From an uncultured Aquimarina sp. (lineage in GTDB: Bacteria > Bacteroidota > Bacteroidia > Flavobacteriales > Flavobacteriaceae), in contig CANMMM010000027.1 in the NCBI GenBank assembly GCA_947498935.1, positions 1 through 45,602 on the forward strand: 45,602 nucleotides of DNA, given 5' to 3'. A program made the translations under genes and the position numbers. Shown here piece after piece: positions 8,945-17,980 of this stretch. Each line of letters begins with the position of its first letter. Positions within the stretch are counted from its first letter, which is position 1. A model generated the notes under the pieces. It saw only the letters and a list, made by a program, of their open reading frames with translations, searched no databases and was not told where the DNA came from.

Positions 8945-9652
8945 ATGAACGCGTCGTTTATACTCATCAATTCAGCTAAGGATATTAACGAACAGGATGT
9001 ACTACAGCAGTTAGGACTTCATGATTTGCAATATATAGGTACTACAATTGGAGAAAATGCTATTTGTCCAGATGATAACACCATATTTATAGGCAGGTAC
9101 AAAGGCAATTGGCTTATATGTTCAGAAGAACTTCCTTTTACATGCCTACAAAAAAACGTCTCACCCATAGAAAAAGTACTTGCTTCATTATTTCCTGATA
9201 CAGAAATATGTGCGCTAGTACTACAAAGCACCATCAATTTATGGGGATATGCTGTGTCTAAAAACCATAAAAAGATAAGAATCAGACTAGGTAGTTCAGT
9301 ACACGGAACGTCGCTTGATGATGGGAATCCTTTAGCCGAAGAAATTCCATTACTATCTAAATCTGAAATCGATACTACTGGAAAAAGAATCTATATATTC
9401 GATGAATTTCCTGATGAACCTCTAGAAGAGGATCAAGTTGGTGAAAACTTCGTATTTGAGGTCGCTAAAAGGTATCTCGGCACTCCCCTTGATGAGGCTG
9501 AAGATTTATTATTCGAGACTGAATTAAGAGGGTATACGTATCAACGAGCTACAAAAAACAAATTGCTAAAAAATAAACTCGGTAGACCTCTCGTGTATGT
9601 ATTGATTACAATTATCATTGCCTATTGGTTACGATATATAAAAGTGGTTTAA
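8945..9652 (+). CDS. Hypothetical protein with C-terminal membrane anchor
   Basis: 235 residues, not recognised. The first 200 residues are soluble-looking, with acidic stretches (DEFPDEPLEEDQVGE), and a single hydrophobic helix lies close to the C-terminus (VYVLITIIIAYWL), giving a tail-anchored layout. The final two valine codons and the TAA stop belong to a copy of the 160-bp palindromic repeat starting at 9642. The original C-terminus was therefore probably replaced when the repeat arrived. No domain assignment is offered. Confidence 0.7.
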   Translation: MNASFILINSAKDINEQDVLQQLGLHDLQYIGTTIGENAICPDDNTIFIGRYKGNWLICSEELPFTCLQKNVSPIEKVLASLFPDTEICALVLQSTINLWGYAVSKNHKKIRIRLGSSVHGTSLDDGNPLAEEIPLLSKSEIDTTGKRIYIFDEFPDEPLEEDQVGENFVFEVAKRYLGTPLDEAEDLLFETELRGYTYQRATKNKLLKNKLGRPLVYVLITIIIAYWLRYIKVV

Positions 9653-9801
9653 ACTTTTTTAATTTGCTATAAAAACGATCTTTTGCACCCAAATCTTGTA
9701 ATTTTTGAGTTCAGTAGCGCTGCTATGCAACTAAAAAATCACTGTATTTGATCACAAAATCTTACGATGTTCGCTAAAATCAAAAAAGTTTAAACCACTT
9801 C
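9642..9801. repeat. Palindromic element, full copy A
   Basis: About 160 bases. The ends are near-perfect inverted repeats (AAGTGGTTTAAACTTTTTT and its complement). The two halves pair along nearly the whole length around the centre GTAGCGCTGCTA. It provides the stop codon of the upstream gene (9650-9652) and ends 42 bases before the next start codon. It is closely similar to copies B (29231-29392) and C (35482-35641). Confidence 0.92.
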
Positions 9802-9843
9802 AATTACCTTAACCCCTCTTTGTTATAGAAAAAACATAAAAAC

Positions 9844-10722
9844 ATGAATTATACGATTACAGCATATTCTACGGCATTGTTCTCTACTTGGATAAATGTA
9901 GAAGAACTCAATTTACTAATTGATGCAGGTGATGGAATTACCGCGGGTCTTTTGCAAAAGTCCAGAAAAATAAAAAATGTTTTTATTACACATCCTGATA
10001 GAGACCACTTAAATGGACTACCGCAGTTTATGCAATTAAATGCACGAGATGGGATGCCCAAAATTCATTACCCAAAAGACTCTGGTTCCTTTCCTGCGAT
10101 GCAAGACTTTTTACAAAAATTTGATCCACATGTGACGAGCAGTCCTTGGATCGGTATCGAAGCACAATCGAAAACGCTAATAAAAAACAACATCTTTGTA
10201 GAAGCTATTCGTAATGAGCATATACAATGTCCTGCTAATGTTCATAAAAGTTTAAGCTATAAAGTATATGAAACTAAAAGTAAATTGAAAAGCGAATTTC
10301 TATCAATGCCCAAAAATGAAATCATAGCAATTGTTAAAAAACACGGAAATTCGTTTATCTCTGAAACAATAGAAAAAAATATCATTTCATTTTCTGGTGA
10401 TACTCCTGTAGATGATTATTCTAAATGGGATGGTTCTGAAATACTCATACATGAAGCTACGTTTCTGATGAATGAGGATGGTTCGCGTATTGCATCTAAA
10501 GGAAATAAACATAGCCACATCGATGAAGTACTGAAAATGGTAAAAGAAATCTCTGTCGGAAAATTGATTCTCAATCACTTTTCTAGCAGGTATTCAATAG
10601 AAGAAATTAATCATATGGTACGTAAATTAGTAAGGGAGTACAAAATTCAAATTCCTGTATATTTGATATATCCTGGCGAAGTAAAAAGAAATATTTTACA
10701 ATCTACACCTATCAATGAATAA
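9844..10722 (+). CDS. Metallo-beta-lactamase-fold hydrolase, RNase Z-like
   Basis: 292 residues. The zinc-binding motif THPDRDHLNG lies at about residues 47-56. Later metal-ligand motifs are present: FSGDTP (about 182), EATF (about 201) and LNHFSSRY (about 243). This arrangement is that of the RNase Z/ElaC-like branch. The protein is probably not the tRNA 3'-processing enzyme itself, which is usually longer and has an exosite arm that I do not see. The substrate is unknown. It stands alone between a palindromic repeat and the convergent paa operon. Confidence 0.78.
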   Translation: MNYTITAYSTALFSTWINVEELNLLIDAGDGITAGLLQKSRKIKNVFITHPDRDHLNGLPQFMQLNARDGMPKIHYPKDSGSFPAMQDFLQKFDPHVTSSPWIGIEAQSKTLIKNNIFVEAIRNEHIQCPANVHKSLSYKVYETKSKLKSEFLSMPKNEIIAIVKKHGNSFISETIEKNIISFSGDTPVDDYSKWDGSEILIHEATFLMNEDGSRIASKGNKHSHIDEVLKMVKEISVGKLILNHFSSRYSIEEINHMVRKLVREYKIQIPVYLIYPGEVKRNILQSTPINE

Positions 10723-10789
10723 ACAAATCTAGTGTATTCATGACTGCCTATATACTACCTCTTATGCACCAGCAATTTCTATTTCTTTT

Positions 10790-10888
10790 GCGTTAGGGAT
10801 AGGAGTGGAAATCCCACAGCCTGACCTTAGGAAGGCGAGGAATTGTAACGGATAGCCCGACCTCCGACCTTAGGAGGAGGGAACGCCC
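10790..10888. repeat. REP-like element, copy 2 (after paaY)
   Basis: About 99 bases, running GCGTTAGGGATAG at the left to GGAACGCCC at the right. It is slightly longer than the other copies because a CGACCTcCGACCTTAGGAGG segment is duplicated. It lies in the convergent space between the MBL gene and paaY, just downstream of the paa operon, so it could end up in the 3' end of the paa transcript. Confidence 0.88.
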
Positions 10889-10925
10889 AAATCACCCCCA
10901 CTATTATAATAAATACAGTGAAGTA

Positions 10926-11537
10926 TTACTCTGGCGTTTTTTTGTGCTTTAGAAACTCGTTATAGGTTTGATATAATGCTTCTTGCGTAGGTCTATCATC
11001 TGGTACTGTTCGTAGGGGTTCTACGGCGCGGAGTGTAGTGATACAATCTTCTGGTAATTGCTGGTACAATGCTGTGCCTTTGGTTTTCCAAGCGATCATC
11101 TGGTCACTGACTTCTTTAATTACTTTGGCAGGATTGCCTACGATAAGACTTCGCTTTTCGAAAACACGGTTCGCCGCTACAAAGGACATCGCTCCTACGA
11201 TGCATTCATCGCCAATCACGGCATCATCCATAATCACTGAATTCATACCGATAAGGCAATTGCGCCCTAATTGTGCTCCGTGGATCACGGCTCCATGTCC
11301 TACGTGAGCACTTTCACTAAGTACCATTTTCTTTCCTGGAAACATATGCAGTGTACAATTCTCTTGTACATTGACTCCGTCTTGGAGCTCAATCGCTCCC
11401 CAATCGCCTCTGATGACTGCGCCTGAGCCGATATAACAGTGCTTCCCAATCATCACATTGCCAATCACAGTGGCTTGCGGGTGTACAAAACTGCTGGGGT
11501 CTACGACGGGGATTATATTTTTAAAACTATATATCAT
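10926..11537 (-). CDS. paaY: PaaY, hexapeptide-repeat thioesterase/carbonic-anhydrase-like protein
   Basis: 203 residues with a left-handed beta-helix of hexapeptide repeats (about 18-150, e.g. VIGNVMIGKHCYIGSGAVIRGD) and the metal-binding histidines of gamma-class carbonic anhydrases (HMFPGK, HVGHGAVIH). The C-terminal extension (about 150-203) is that of PaaY rather than of generic family members. In phenylacetate degraders PaaY is a thioesterase thought to clear dead-end CoA thioesters and protect CoA supply. It is the last gene of the paa operon, three bases after paaZ. Confidence 0.92.
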   Translation of the reverse strand: MIYSFKNIIPVVDPSSFVHPQATVIGNVMIGKHCYIGSGAVIRGDWGAIELQDGVNVQENCTLHMFPGKKMVLSESAHVGHGAVIHGAQLGRNCLIGMNSVIMDDAVIGDECIVGAMSFVAANRVFEKRSLIVGNPAKVIKEVSDQMIAWKTKGTALYQQLPEDCITTLRAVEPLRTVPDDRPTQEALYQTYNEFLKHKKTPE

Positions 11538-11540
11538 AGG

Positions 11541-14060
11541 CTATACGGTTTGTGGGTTGTCTTCGATCAATCCAAATTGATGAAAATGGTGGTTTAGGTG
11601 CTTGCGCTCTAGTAAATACCATTCGTATTTGTTAAGCATGCCAAATACTACATTTTTTACTTCTGCGGTGGGATGCTCTTTAAAGAATGTGAGGTAAGCG
11701 CGTCTGGCTGCCTGAAACTTGGCTATGGCTGTTGCCAAATCTGGATGCTGTAGGGGCTGTACCCTATTTTTGGGTAATAGTGGAAAGTGGGTTTCCACTG
11801 GAAAAGGGTTGTAATCGTACAAACTGGCTTTTACTTTTTCTAAGGCATCTGCTGGCGTAGCGATGTCAAAATCTTGTTGTATTCCTGCGGCTATCTGATA
11901 GGTATGTGCTAGGTGTTCTACCATATGCTGCGGGGTCATGATTCCCCATTGTGCAGGGGTCGTATCGGTGAGTCGCTCTAGATAGTGCGTAATAGTAGTG
12001 TCGGTCATTTCTACAAAGGTGGTTTGCTTTTTTTGTACCATCGTGAGAATGGTGGCTACTGCTACCAATTCATCTTCTGTATCGAATACTTCTACAAACC
12101 ATTTGACAATCCCACTGGGGTGTGCGGCGGTCGTGGTATCTCTATCGATCTTTTGCTTGCACGTAAGACGTACATATACGGTATCATTATGGTATATAGG
12201 GCGTAAAAACCTGCATTCTTCTAATCCGTAATTGGCAGTTACAGGTCCTTTATTGGGATAGACAAATAAGCCCGCGGCGGCGGCGAGTATAAAATAACCG
12301 TGTGCAGTTCGTTTTTCGAAAATACTACCATCTAGAGAACTAATATCGGTATGGGCATAAAAATGATCCCATGTAAGATTTCCAAAATTAATAATATCGG
12401 TATCTGTAATGGTGCGCTTATGGGTTTTGAGCGACATGCCTATGCTCAGGTCTTCCCAATGGTAGGCAAAGGGATGCTGTGTCACCTCGGTATATCGGGC
12501 ATTGGCTTGGTACACCCCTGTAATGTTGGTCAGTGTAGTAGATGTGCCCTGTACTGCACAGCGCTGCATATAGTGATGGATCCCGCGAATGCCTCCCATT
12601 TCTTCTCCTCCTCCTGCTCTTCCGGGACCACCGTGGGTGAGGAGTGGTAGTGGAGATCCGTGACCTGTGCTTTGTGTTGCATTTTCTCGATTCAATACCA
12701 ATACACGACCGTGATGCGAGGCTGCTCCGAATACAAAATCTTTGGCTATCTGATCATCATAGGTACATATCGAAGCTACTAATGACCCTTTGCCGAGCTG
12801 GGATAAGGTGATGGCTTCTTCTATGTCGGAATAGGGCATCAGGGTGGTTGCCGGGCCAAACGCTTCTATCTCATGCGCTGCGGTATACTGCATGGGGGCA
12901 TCTTGGCGTATTACTATAGGACTGACGAAAGCGCCTTTTTGGATCGCAGTACCTACTAAAGATACGGTGTCTAACTGCCCATATACGATTTCGGCGGTCT
13001 GGGCAATCTGTGCTACATTCGCCTTAAAACTAGTCAGCTGTTGCTGACTCGCCAATGCGCCCATTCGTACTTCTTGATGCCTCGGGTCACCGATTTTTAT
13101 GTTATCCAATCGTGCTGCTAGGGCTGTTTGTACAGCTTCCATGAGTGATGCAGGTACAATAGCTCTACGGATTGCGGTACATTTCTGTCCTGCTTTTACG
13201 GTCATCTCTCTACAAACTTCTTTGATAAACAGGGTAAACTCGGGAGTACCCGGCGCGGCATCACTACCCAATACACAGGCATTTAGAGAGTCTGCTTCCA
13301 TCGTAAAAGGTACAGCCGCTTCTATCAATCTGGGGTGTGCTTTGAGCACTCTTCCTGTAGCTGCTGATCCTGTAAAAGTGACTACATCCTGGGAAGTAAG
13401 GGTTTCTAAAATCGAAGGCGTTTTGCCACTCAGTAACTGCAATGCGCCTTCTGGAATGATGCCCGATGCCACAATAACACGTACTACTGCCTCTGTGAGG
13501 TAAGCGGTCTGTGGGGCGGGTAGTACTACGGCGGGTACACCTGCCATCCAATTGACGGCACATTTTTCGAGCATTCCCCAAATAGGAAAGTTAAATGCAT
13601 TGATATGAACGGCTACTCCTCTTTTAGGCACTAAGATATGCTGTGCCATAAACTGCCCGCCTTTGGAAAGGTCTACGGCCGCTCCGTCTATATGAAAAGG
13701 CTGATTCGGCAATACCTTGCGTAGCGATGCATACGCAAATAGATTGCCAAAACCTCCTTCGATATCAATCCAGCTATCCATACGTGTCGCTCCTGTACGA
13801 TAACTGAGTTCGTAGAACTGCTCTTTTCTTTTGGTAAGGTATAATGCTAGTTTTTTGAGCAATTGCCCGCGCTGCTGAAAGGTCATCTTACTCAATATTT
13901 TCGTTCCTTCTGTACGACCGTATGCCAAGGCGGCGGGTATGTCTAATCCCTGCGTAGTACTGATTCCGATGGGATCTCCAGTCACAGCATCATACATCGT
14001 AGTACCTGCTCCCGATCCTGCTACCCATGCGCCGTTTATGTAACTCTCTAATCTATTCAT
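11541..14060 (-). CDS. paaZ: PaaZ, oxepin-CoA hydrolase/semialdehyde dehydrogenase with extra C-terminal domain
   Basis: Bifunctional ring-opening enzyme, 839 residues. Residues about 1-510 are an aldehyde dehydrogenase with catalytic Cys294 in KAGQKCTA and the glutamate in FTMEAD. Residues about 525-675 are a MaoC-like hydratase with Asp565 in LTWDHFYAH. Together they hydrolyse oxepin-CoA and oxidise the aldehyde product. The usual PaaZ ends near residue 680. Here about 150 more residues follow, with WGIMTPQHMVEHLAHTY and a closing KHLNHHFHQFGL, which resemble a DUF1569/DinB-like helical domain. The start overlaps the paaJ stop by four bases (ATGA), and AGGAGA lies just upstream, so coupling is likely. 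Function of the extra domain is unknown. Confidence 0.95.
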   Translation of the reverse strand: MNRLESYINGAWVAGSGAGTTMYDAVTGDPIGISTTQGLDIPAALAYGRTEGTKILSKMTFQQRGQLLKKLALYLTKRKEQFYELSYRTGATRMDSWIDIEGGFGNLFAYASLRKVLPNQPFHIDGAAVDLSKGGQFMAQHILVPKRGVAVHINAFNFPIWGMLEKCAVNWMAGVPAVVLPAPQTAYLTEAVVRVIVASGIIPEGALQLLSGKTPSILETLTSQDVVTFTGSAATGRVLKAHPRLIEAAVPFTMEADSLNACVLGSDAAPGTPEFTLFIKEVCREMTVKAGQKCTAIRRAIVPASLMEAVQTALAARLDNIKIGDPRHQEVRMGALASQQQLTSFKANVAQIAQTAEIVYGQLDTVSLVGTAIQKGAFVSPIVIRQDAPMQYTAAHEIEAFGPATTLMPYSDIEEAITLSQLGKGSLVASICTYDDQIAKDFVFGAASHHGRVLVLNRENATQSTGHGSPLPLLTHGGPGRAGGGEEMGGIRGIHHYMQRCAVQGTSTTLTNITGVYQANARYTEVTQHPFAYHWEDLSIGMSLKTHKRTITDTDIINFGNLTWDHFYAHTDISSLDGSIFEKRTAHGYFILAAAAGLFVYPNKGPVTANYGLEECRFLRPIYHNDTVYVRLTCKQKIDRDTTTAAHPSGIVKWFVEVFDTEDELVAVATILTMVQKKQTTFVEMTDTTITHYLERLTDTTPAQWGIMTPQHMVEHLAHTYQIAAGIQQDFDIATPADALEKVKASLYDYNPFPVETHFPLLPKNRVQPLQHPDLATAIAKFQAARRAYLTFFKEHPTAEVKNVVFGMLNKYEWYLLERKHLNHHFHQFGLIEDNPQTV

Positions 14061-15298
14061 GGTCTCCTACTTATCGATTCTTTATTCTTTTCTGTACGTT
14101 CTATCACGCAAGCATACCCCTGTCCTACACCTACACACATCGTAATCAATGCATAGCGTTTTTGCTGCTCGTGTAATTCGAGTGCTGCGGAGTAGGCAAT
14201 TCTAGTTCCCGTCATGCCTAGTGGATGCCCTATGGCGATCGCCCCTCCATTGGGATTGATTCTAGGGTCATTGTCTGCCAATCCCCATGCGCGGATACAT
14301 GCTAGTGCCTGTGCAGCAAACGCCTCATTTAATTCGATGATGTCGATATCTTGCATCGTGATTCCTGCTTTGTCCAATGCTTTATTGGCAGCAGTTACAG
14401 GGCCTATTCCCATCACACTAGGATGTACCCCTACCACCGCTGAACTCACAATACGGGCTAGCGGTTGTAAATTATACTGTGCTACTGCGGTTTCTGATGC
14501 GATAAGCGTAGCGGCTGCTCCGTCATTCAGCCCAGAAGCATTACCTGCCGTAACACTCCCTCCTTCTTTTAGAAATGCTGGGCGCAACCGTGCCAATACC
14601 TCAGTCGTGGTCGTAGGTTTTATAAACTCATCATTGCTAAACTGTATTGGATCTTTTTTGCGCTGTGGGATGGATACAGGGATGATCTCTTTTGCCAATC
14701 TTCCGCTCGCCTGTGCTTTGGTGGCCTTTTGCTGACTCCAATACGCAAATTGATCCTGATCTTGGCGGGTGATCTGATATTCTTTGACTAAATTTTCGGC
14801 AGTTACCCCCATCGCCTCTGTACCGTATAAGGCTTGCATTTGGGGGTTGATAAAACGCCACCCAAAACTAGAATCATACAATTGTGCATCATTGCCAAAA
14901 GCGGTAGAGGCTTTCGCCATCACATACGGGCCTCTGGTCATATGTTCTACACCCCCCGCAATAAACAATTCTCCATCTCCTGCCTTGATTGCTCTATTAG
15001 CCTGTACAATTGTAGAAATCCCAGAACTACACAATCGATTGATGGTCTCTCCGGGCACGGTATGTGGTAATCCTGCTAGTAATGCTGCCATCCGTGCGAT
15101 ATTTCGATTATCTTCTCCTGCTTGATTGGCACAACCTAGTAATACATCGTCATAGGCTGCTTTGGGAATCTGCGGATAGTTCGCTACCAATGTTTTGATC
15201 ACCAGTGCTGCGAGATCGTCTGCTCGCACTGTAGCCAAACTACCTTTATACGTGCCGATAGGCGTTCGGATGCCATCTATGATATATGCTTCTTTCAT
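14057..15298 (-). CDS. paaJ: PaaJ, 3-oxoadipyl-CoA/3-oxo-5,6-dehydrosuberyl-CoA thiolase
   Basis: Acetyl-CoA C-acyltransferase of the thiolase family, 413 residues. The nucleophilic cysteine is in NRLCSSG (about residue 90), and the downstream motifs NEAFAAQ, GGAIAIGHPLG and CVGVGQG are intact. In the phenylacetyl-CoA pathway this enzyme works twice, removing acetyl-CoA units after ring opening and at the end of the route. It follows paaI by 33 bases and overlaps paaZ by four. Placement inside the paa operon decides the name over a general fatty-acid thiolase. Confidence 0.94.
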   Translation of the reverse strand: MKEAYIIDGIRTPIGTYKGSLATVRADDLAALVIKTLVANYPQIPKAAYDDVLLGCANQAGEDNRNIARMAALLAGLPHTVPGETINRLCSSGISTIVQANRAIKAGDGELFIAGGVEHMTRGPYVMAKASTAFGNDAQLYDSSFGWRFINPQMQALYGTEAMGVTAENLVKEYQITRQDQDQFAYWSQQKATKAQASGRLAKEIIPVSIPQRKKDPIQFSNDEFIKPTTTTEVLARLRPAFLKEGGSVTAGNASGLNDGAAATLIASETAVAQYNLQPLARIVSSAVVGVHPSVMGIGPVTAANKALDKAGITMQDIDIIELNEAFAAQALACIRAWGLADNDPRINPNGGAIAIGHPLGMTGTRIAYSAALELHEQQKRYALITMCVGVGQGYACVIERTEKNKESISRRP

Positions 15299-15331
15299 TT
15301 CGTGTGTTTTACGGGGTGATTCTACTCATAA

Positions 15332-15754
15332 TTACGATTCCCATTCTTTTTCGATACGATAGGCTACGCCTTTAAAAATAGCGACAACTTGTGTTCCTCT
15401 TTTTACTTCTACAATCGTAAAGCCTACTTTCTTCTTCGGGATATTCAGTACCGCCTCTGCGGTCAATACATCGCCTACAGAGACGGCTTCTATATGATTG
15501 ATTGATGTTTCTAGAGACACCGCATACTTTCCATGCATATTGGCTGCTAACCCAAATGCAGAATCCGCTAGACTGTAGGCGATCCCTCCATGCGCTTTGC
15601 CCATACTATTCATCATCTCGCTACGAACGGTCATCCCTACCTTGCAGCGATCCGTTTTTACCTCTAGAATTTTGATGCCTAACCAACTGCTAAACGGGTC
15701 TTGACTCAGCATCTTTGCGGGTATTTGATCCGCTGGTAATTGTTTTTTAGTCAA
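15332..15754 (-). CDS. paaI: PaaI, hotdog-fold phenylacetyl-CoA thioesterase
   Basis: 140 residues of the PaaI hotdog thioesterase family, with the family signature NSMGKAHGGIAYSLADSAFG (about 49-68). PaaI releases CoA from intermediates such as ring-hydroxylated phenylacetyl-CoA, acting as a safety valve of the pathway. The frame starts with TTG at 15754, giving an N-terminus of family length; an ATG at 15712 would remove 14 residues. A REP-like repeat (15787-15874) separates it from paaH, unlike the tight spacing elsewhere in the operon. Confidence 0.9.
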   Translation of the reverse strand: MTKKQLPADQIPAKMLSQDPFSSWLGIKILEVKTDRCKVGMTVRSEMMNSMGKAHGGIAYSLADSAFGLAANMHGKYAVSLETSINHIEAVSVGDVLTAEAVLNIPKKKVGFTIVEVKRGTQVVAIFKGVAYRIEKEWES

Positions 15755-15786
15755 TTGTTATGTTTTAAAAATTATACGTATGCTTT

Positions 15787-15874
15787 GGGCGTTCCCCAAG
15801 GGTCGGGCTATCCATTGCAATTCCTCGCACCTCCTATCGTCGGGCTGTGGGATTTCCATTACTATCCCTAACGC
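15787..15874. repeat. REP-like element, copy 3 (between paaH and paaI)
   Basis: 88 bases, starting GGGCGTTCCCCAAGGGTCGG and ending ACTATCCCTAACGC. It carries the two internal GTCGGGCT direct repeats. It lies inside the paa operon and fills most of the 179-base gap between paaH and paaI. It would be transcribed as part of the operon mRNA, in the same orientation relative to transcription as copy 1. Confidence 0.92.
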
Positions 15875-15933
15875 AGTAATACGTGTATACTTTTGCACCC
15901 TTTTTCTACCCTAGCATTCACCTCTTAAGTATA

Positions 15934-17121
15934 TCAAAAAAAAGTGGATTTCTCTGCCTTCTTTTGCCGTAATAAAGGACTGCATCGATAGCGGTCTTCT
16001 CTATACATCGCATATAAATCATCTAACATCGCGACACACCAATCTATTCCCTTTTCGTCTGCCCACCTCAGCAATCCCTTAGGATAATTCACCCCTTTGG
16101 TCATGGCTGTATCAATCGCTTCTGCAGTGGCAATATTCCAGAACAGTGCGTCTGCTGCTTCATTGATCAGCATGACTAGAATTCTATCAAACAATTGTTG
16201 TTCTAGCGCTTTAGTAGCAGTACTTGCCGCTTTATCTATCATATCCATCGATTGCAATCGAATACCATCTGTATCGTATGTGTAGTAACCTCTGCCTGAT
16301 TTCTTTCCTAAAAAACCTGCTTCTACCAATCGCTTTTGGGTAAACGCGGGTTTATATCTCGGATCGTAATAAAACGCTTCAAACACGGATATGGTCACCG
16401 CATAATTCACATCATTACCGATCATATCCATCAGTTCAAAAGGTCCCATCCGAAACCCACCTAATTCCTTTAGACTATGATCAATGGTTTGTATATCGGC
16501 AATCCCTTCTTCATAGATACGTAATGCTTCGCCATAAAAGGGTCTCGCTACTCTATTGACTATAAATCCCGGTGTATCCTTGGCTAGGGCTACTGCCTTT
16601 CCCCACTGCTGGAGTACCGCTACTACGCTATCTGTAGTGGTCGCTGCTGTCTGTAACGCTGGAATTACTTCTACTAATTGCATCAACGGAGCTGGATTAA
16701 AAAAATGAATCCCGATACATCGCTCTGGATTGGGTACTACAGAAGCGATGGCTGCTATAGATAATGACGAAGTATTAGAGGCAATGATCGTTTGAGGCGT
16801 AACCTGTGCTGCTACTGCTGAAAATAATTGCTGCTTTACCGCTAGATTTTCTACCACCGCTTCTATGACTAGATCTGCTTTTTTAAAAGCAGCAACATCC
16901 TGTACATAGGTAATCCTGTCTTGTATGCGTTGTTTCTCCGCTAGTGTGATGCGTTCCTTTTCGATCAATCGATCTAAGATACGCGCTAGCTTTTGGGCAC
17001 TTGCTTCCAATGCAGCTGGCTGTTGATCATATACGATGACAGTACAACCCGCTGTTGCTGCTACTTGTGCTATCCCACTACCCATGGTTCCTGATCCTAT
17101 AATGGCTATGGTCTGTATCAT
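15934..17121 (-). CDS. paaH: PaaH, 3-hydroxyadipyl-CoA dehydrogenase
   Basis: NAD-dependent 3-hydroxyacyl-CoA dehydrogenase, 395 residues. The Rossmann motif GSGTMGSGIAQ is at about 9-19. The catalytic histidine-containing GIHFFNPAPLM (about 137) and the glutamate of the LVEVIP segment are present. The C-terminal half has the duplicated helical domain (GFIVNRV, GGFRMGPFELMD). It oxidises 3-hydroxyadipyl-CoA to 3-oxoadipyl-CoA. It lies 39 bases after paaG. The operon context supports the paaH name over a general fatty-acid enzyme. Confidence 0.93.
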   Translation of the reverse strand: MIQTIAIIGSGTMGSGIAQVAATAGCTVIVYDQQPAALEASAQKLARILDRLIEKERITLAEKQRIQDRITYVQDVAAFKKADLVIEAVVENLAVKQQLFSAVAAQVTPQTIIASNTSSLSIAAIASVVPNPERCIGIHFFNPAPLMQLVEVIPALQTAATTTDSVVAVLQQWGKAVALAKDTPGFIVNRVARPFYGEALRIYEEGIADIQTIDHSLKELGGFRMGPFELMDMIGNDVNYAVTISVFEAFYYDPRYKPAFTQKRLVEAGFLGKKSGRGYYTYDTDGIRLQSMDMIDKAASTATKALEQQLFDRILVMLINEAADALFWNIATAEAIDTAMTKGVNYPKGLLRWADEKGIDWCVAMLDDLYAMYREDRYRCSPLLRQKKAEKSTFF

Positions 17122-17160
17122 TGGTTTATTATATGAGTGACTATCTTAGTACGCTATGGT

Positions 17161-17940
17161 TTACTTTCCTGTAAAATGCGGAGATCGCTTCTCTACAAAA
17201 GCTGCCACTCCTTCGGCATAATCATCGGTTTCGGACGCTTCGATCTGCAATTCAGATTCCATCGCCAGTTGCTCTGCCAGTGTGTGTTCCATAGATTGAT
17301 TTAATAAACGTTTGGTCCAGCCTAATGCTTTGGTAGGCATTGTGGCTACTCGAAGTGCTAACTGCGTGACTGATTCGTTAAAGGTGTCGACTGGCAATAC
17401 CTTGTACACCATGCCTAAACGCTCGGCTTCGGTTGCTGATACTTTATCCCCTAGCAACATCAATGCAGAGGCTTTCTGAAACCCAATCAGTCTAGGCAAC
17501 ATAAAACTCCCTCCACTATCTGGTACCAGACCGATCTTAGAAAATGCCTGTATAAACGTGGCTGTTTCTATCGCCACTACAATATCACAGGCTAATGCGA
17601 TATTGGCACCTGCTCCTGCTGCCACTCCATTGACAGCAGCTATGATCGGTTTTTCGATGGTGCGTATACGCATGATAATAGGATTATAATGTTCTTCTAC
17701 TATTTTTCTAAAACCTGGATTGGCTTCAGGGTTCATCACTTCATTCAGGTCTTGTCCTGCACAAAATGCTTTTCCTTGGCCCGTAAGCACGATGGCACGT
17801 ACTGCTGGATCTTGGTCACAAGCATCCAATACTTTTTGTAATTGCAATGCCATTTCTCTAGTAAAACTATTAAAATAAGCTGGTCGATTGAGTGTAATCG
17901 TGGCTACCTGTGCTTCAATGGTTATGGTGATTGAATTCAT
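17161..17940 (-). CDS. paaG: PaaG, ring-1,2-epoxyphenylacetyl-CoA isomerase
   Basis: Enoyl-CoA hydratase/isomerase superfamily, 259 residues. CoA and oxyanion-hole segments are present (FCAGQDLNEV, NGVAAGAGANIALACD). The motif IGLVPDSGGSFMLPR carries the aspartate characteristic of PaaG isomerases rather than the glutamate pair of PaaF hydratases. PaaG turns the epoxide into the seven-membered oxepin-CoA. It is the only crotonase-family gene in this operon; a separate paaF hydratase is not found in the window, so PaaG may cover more than one step or paaF is located elsewhere. Confidence 0.9.
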   Translation of the reverse strand: MNSITITIEAQVATITLNRPAYFNSFTREMALQLQKVLDACDQDPAVRAIVLTGQGKAFCAGQDLNEVMNPEANPGFRKIVEEHYNPIIMRIRTIEKPIIAAVNGVAAGAGANIALACDIVVAIETATFIQAFSKIGLVPDSGGSFMLPRLIGFQKASALMLLGDKVSATEAERLGMVYKVLPVDTFNESVTQLALRVATMPTKALGWTKRLLNQSMEHTLAEQLAMESELQIEASETDDYAEGVAAFVEKRSPHFTGK

Positions 17941-17980
17941 ACTACTATTGCTATATGTCTGTGATACGTGTATACGATGC

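Noticed and set aside
11985..15125. Several open frames of 60-173 codons on the plus strand across paaZ and paaJ
   Set aside because: They lie opposite strongly recognised paa genes, have no ribosome-binding sites, and their composition follows the complement of the real codons.
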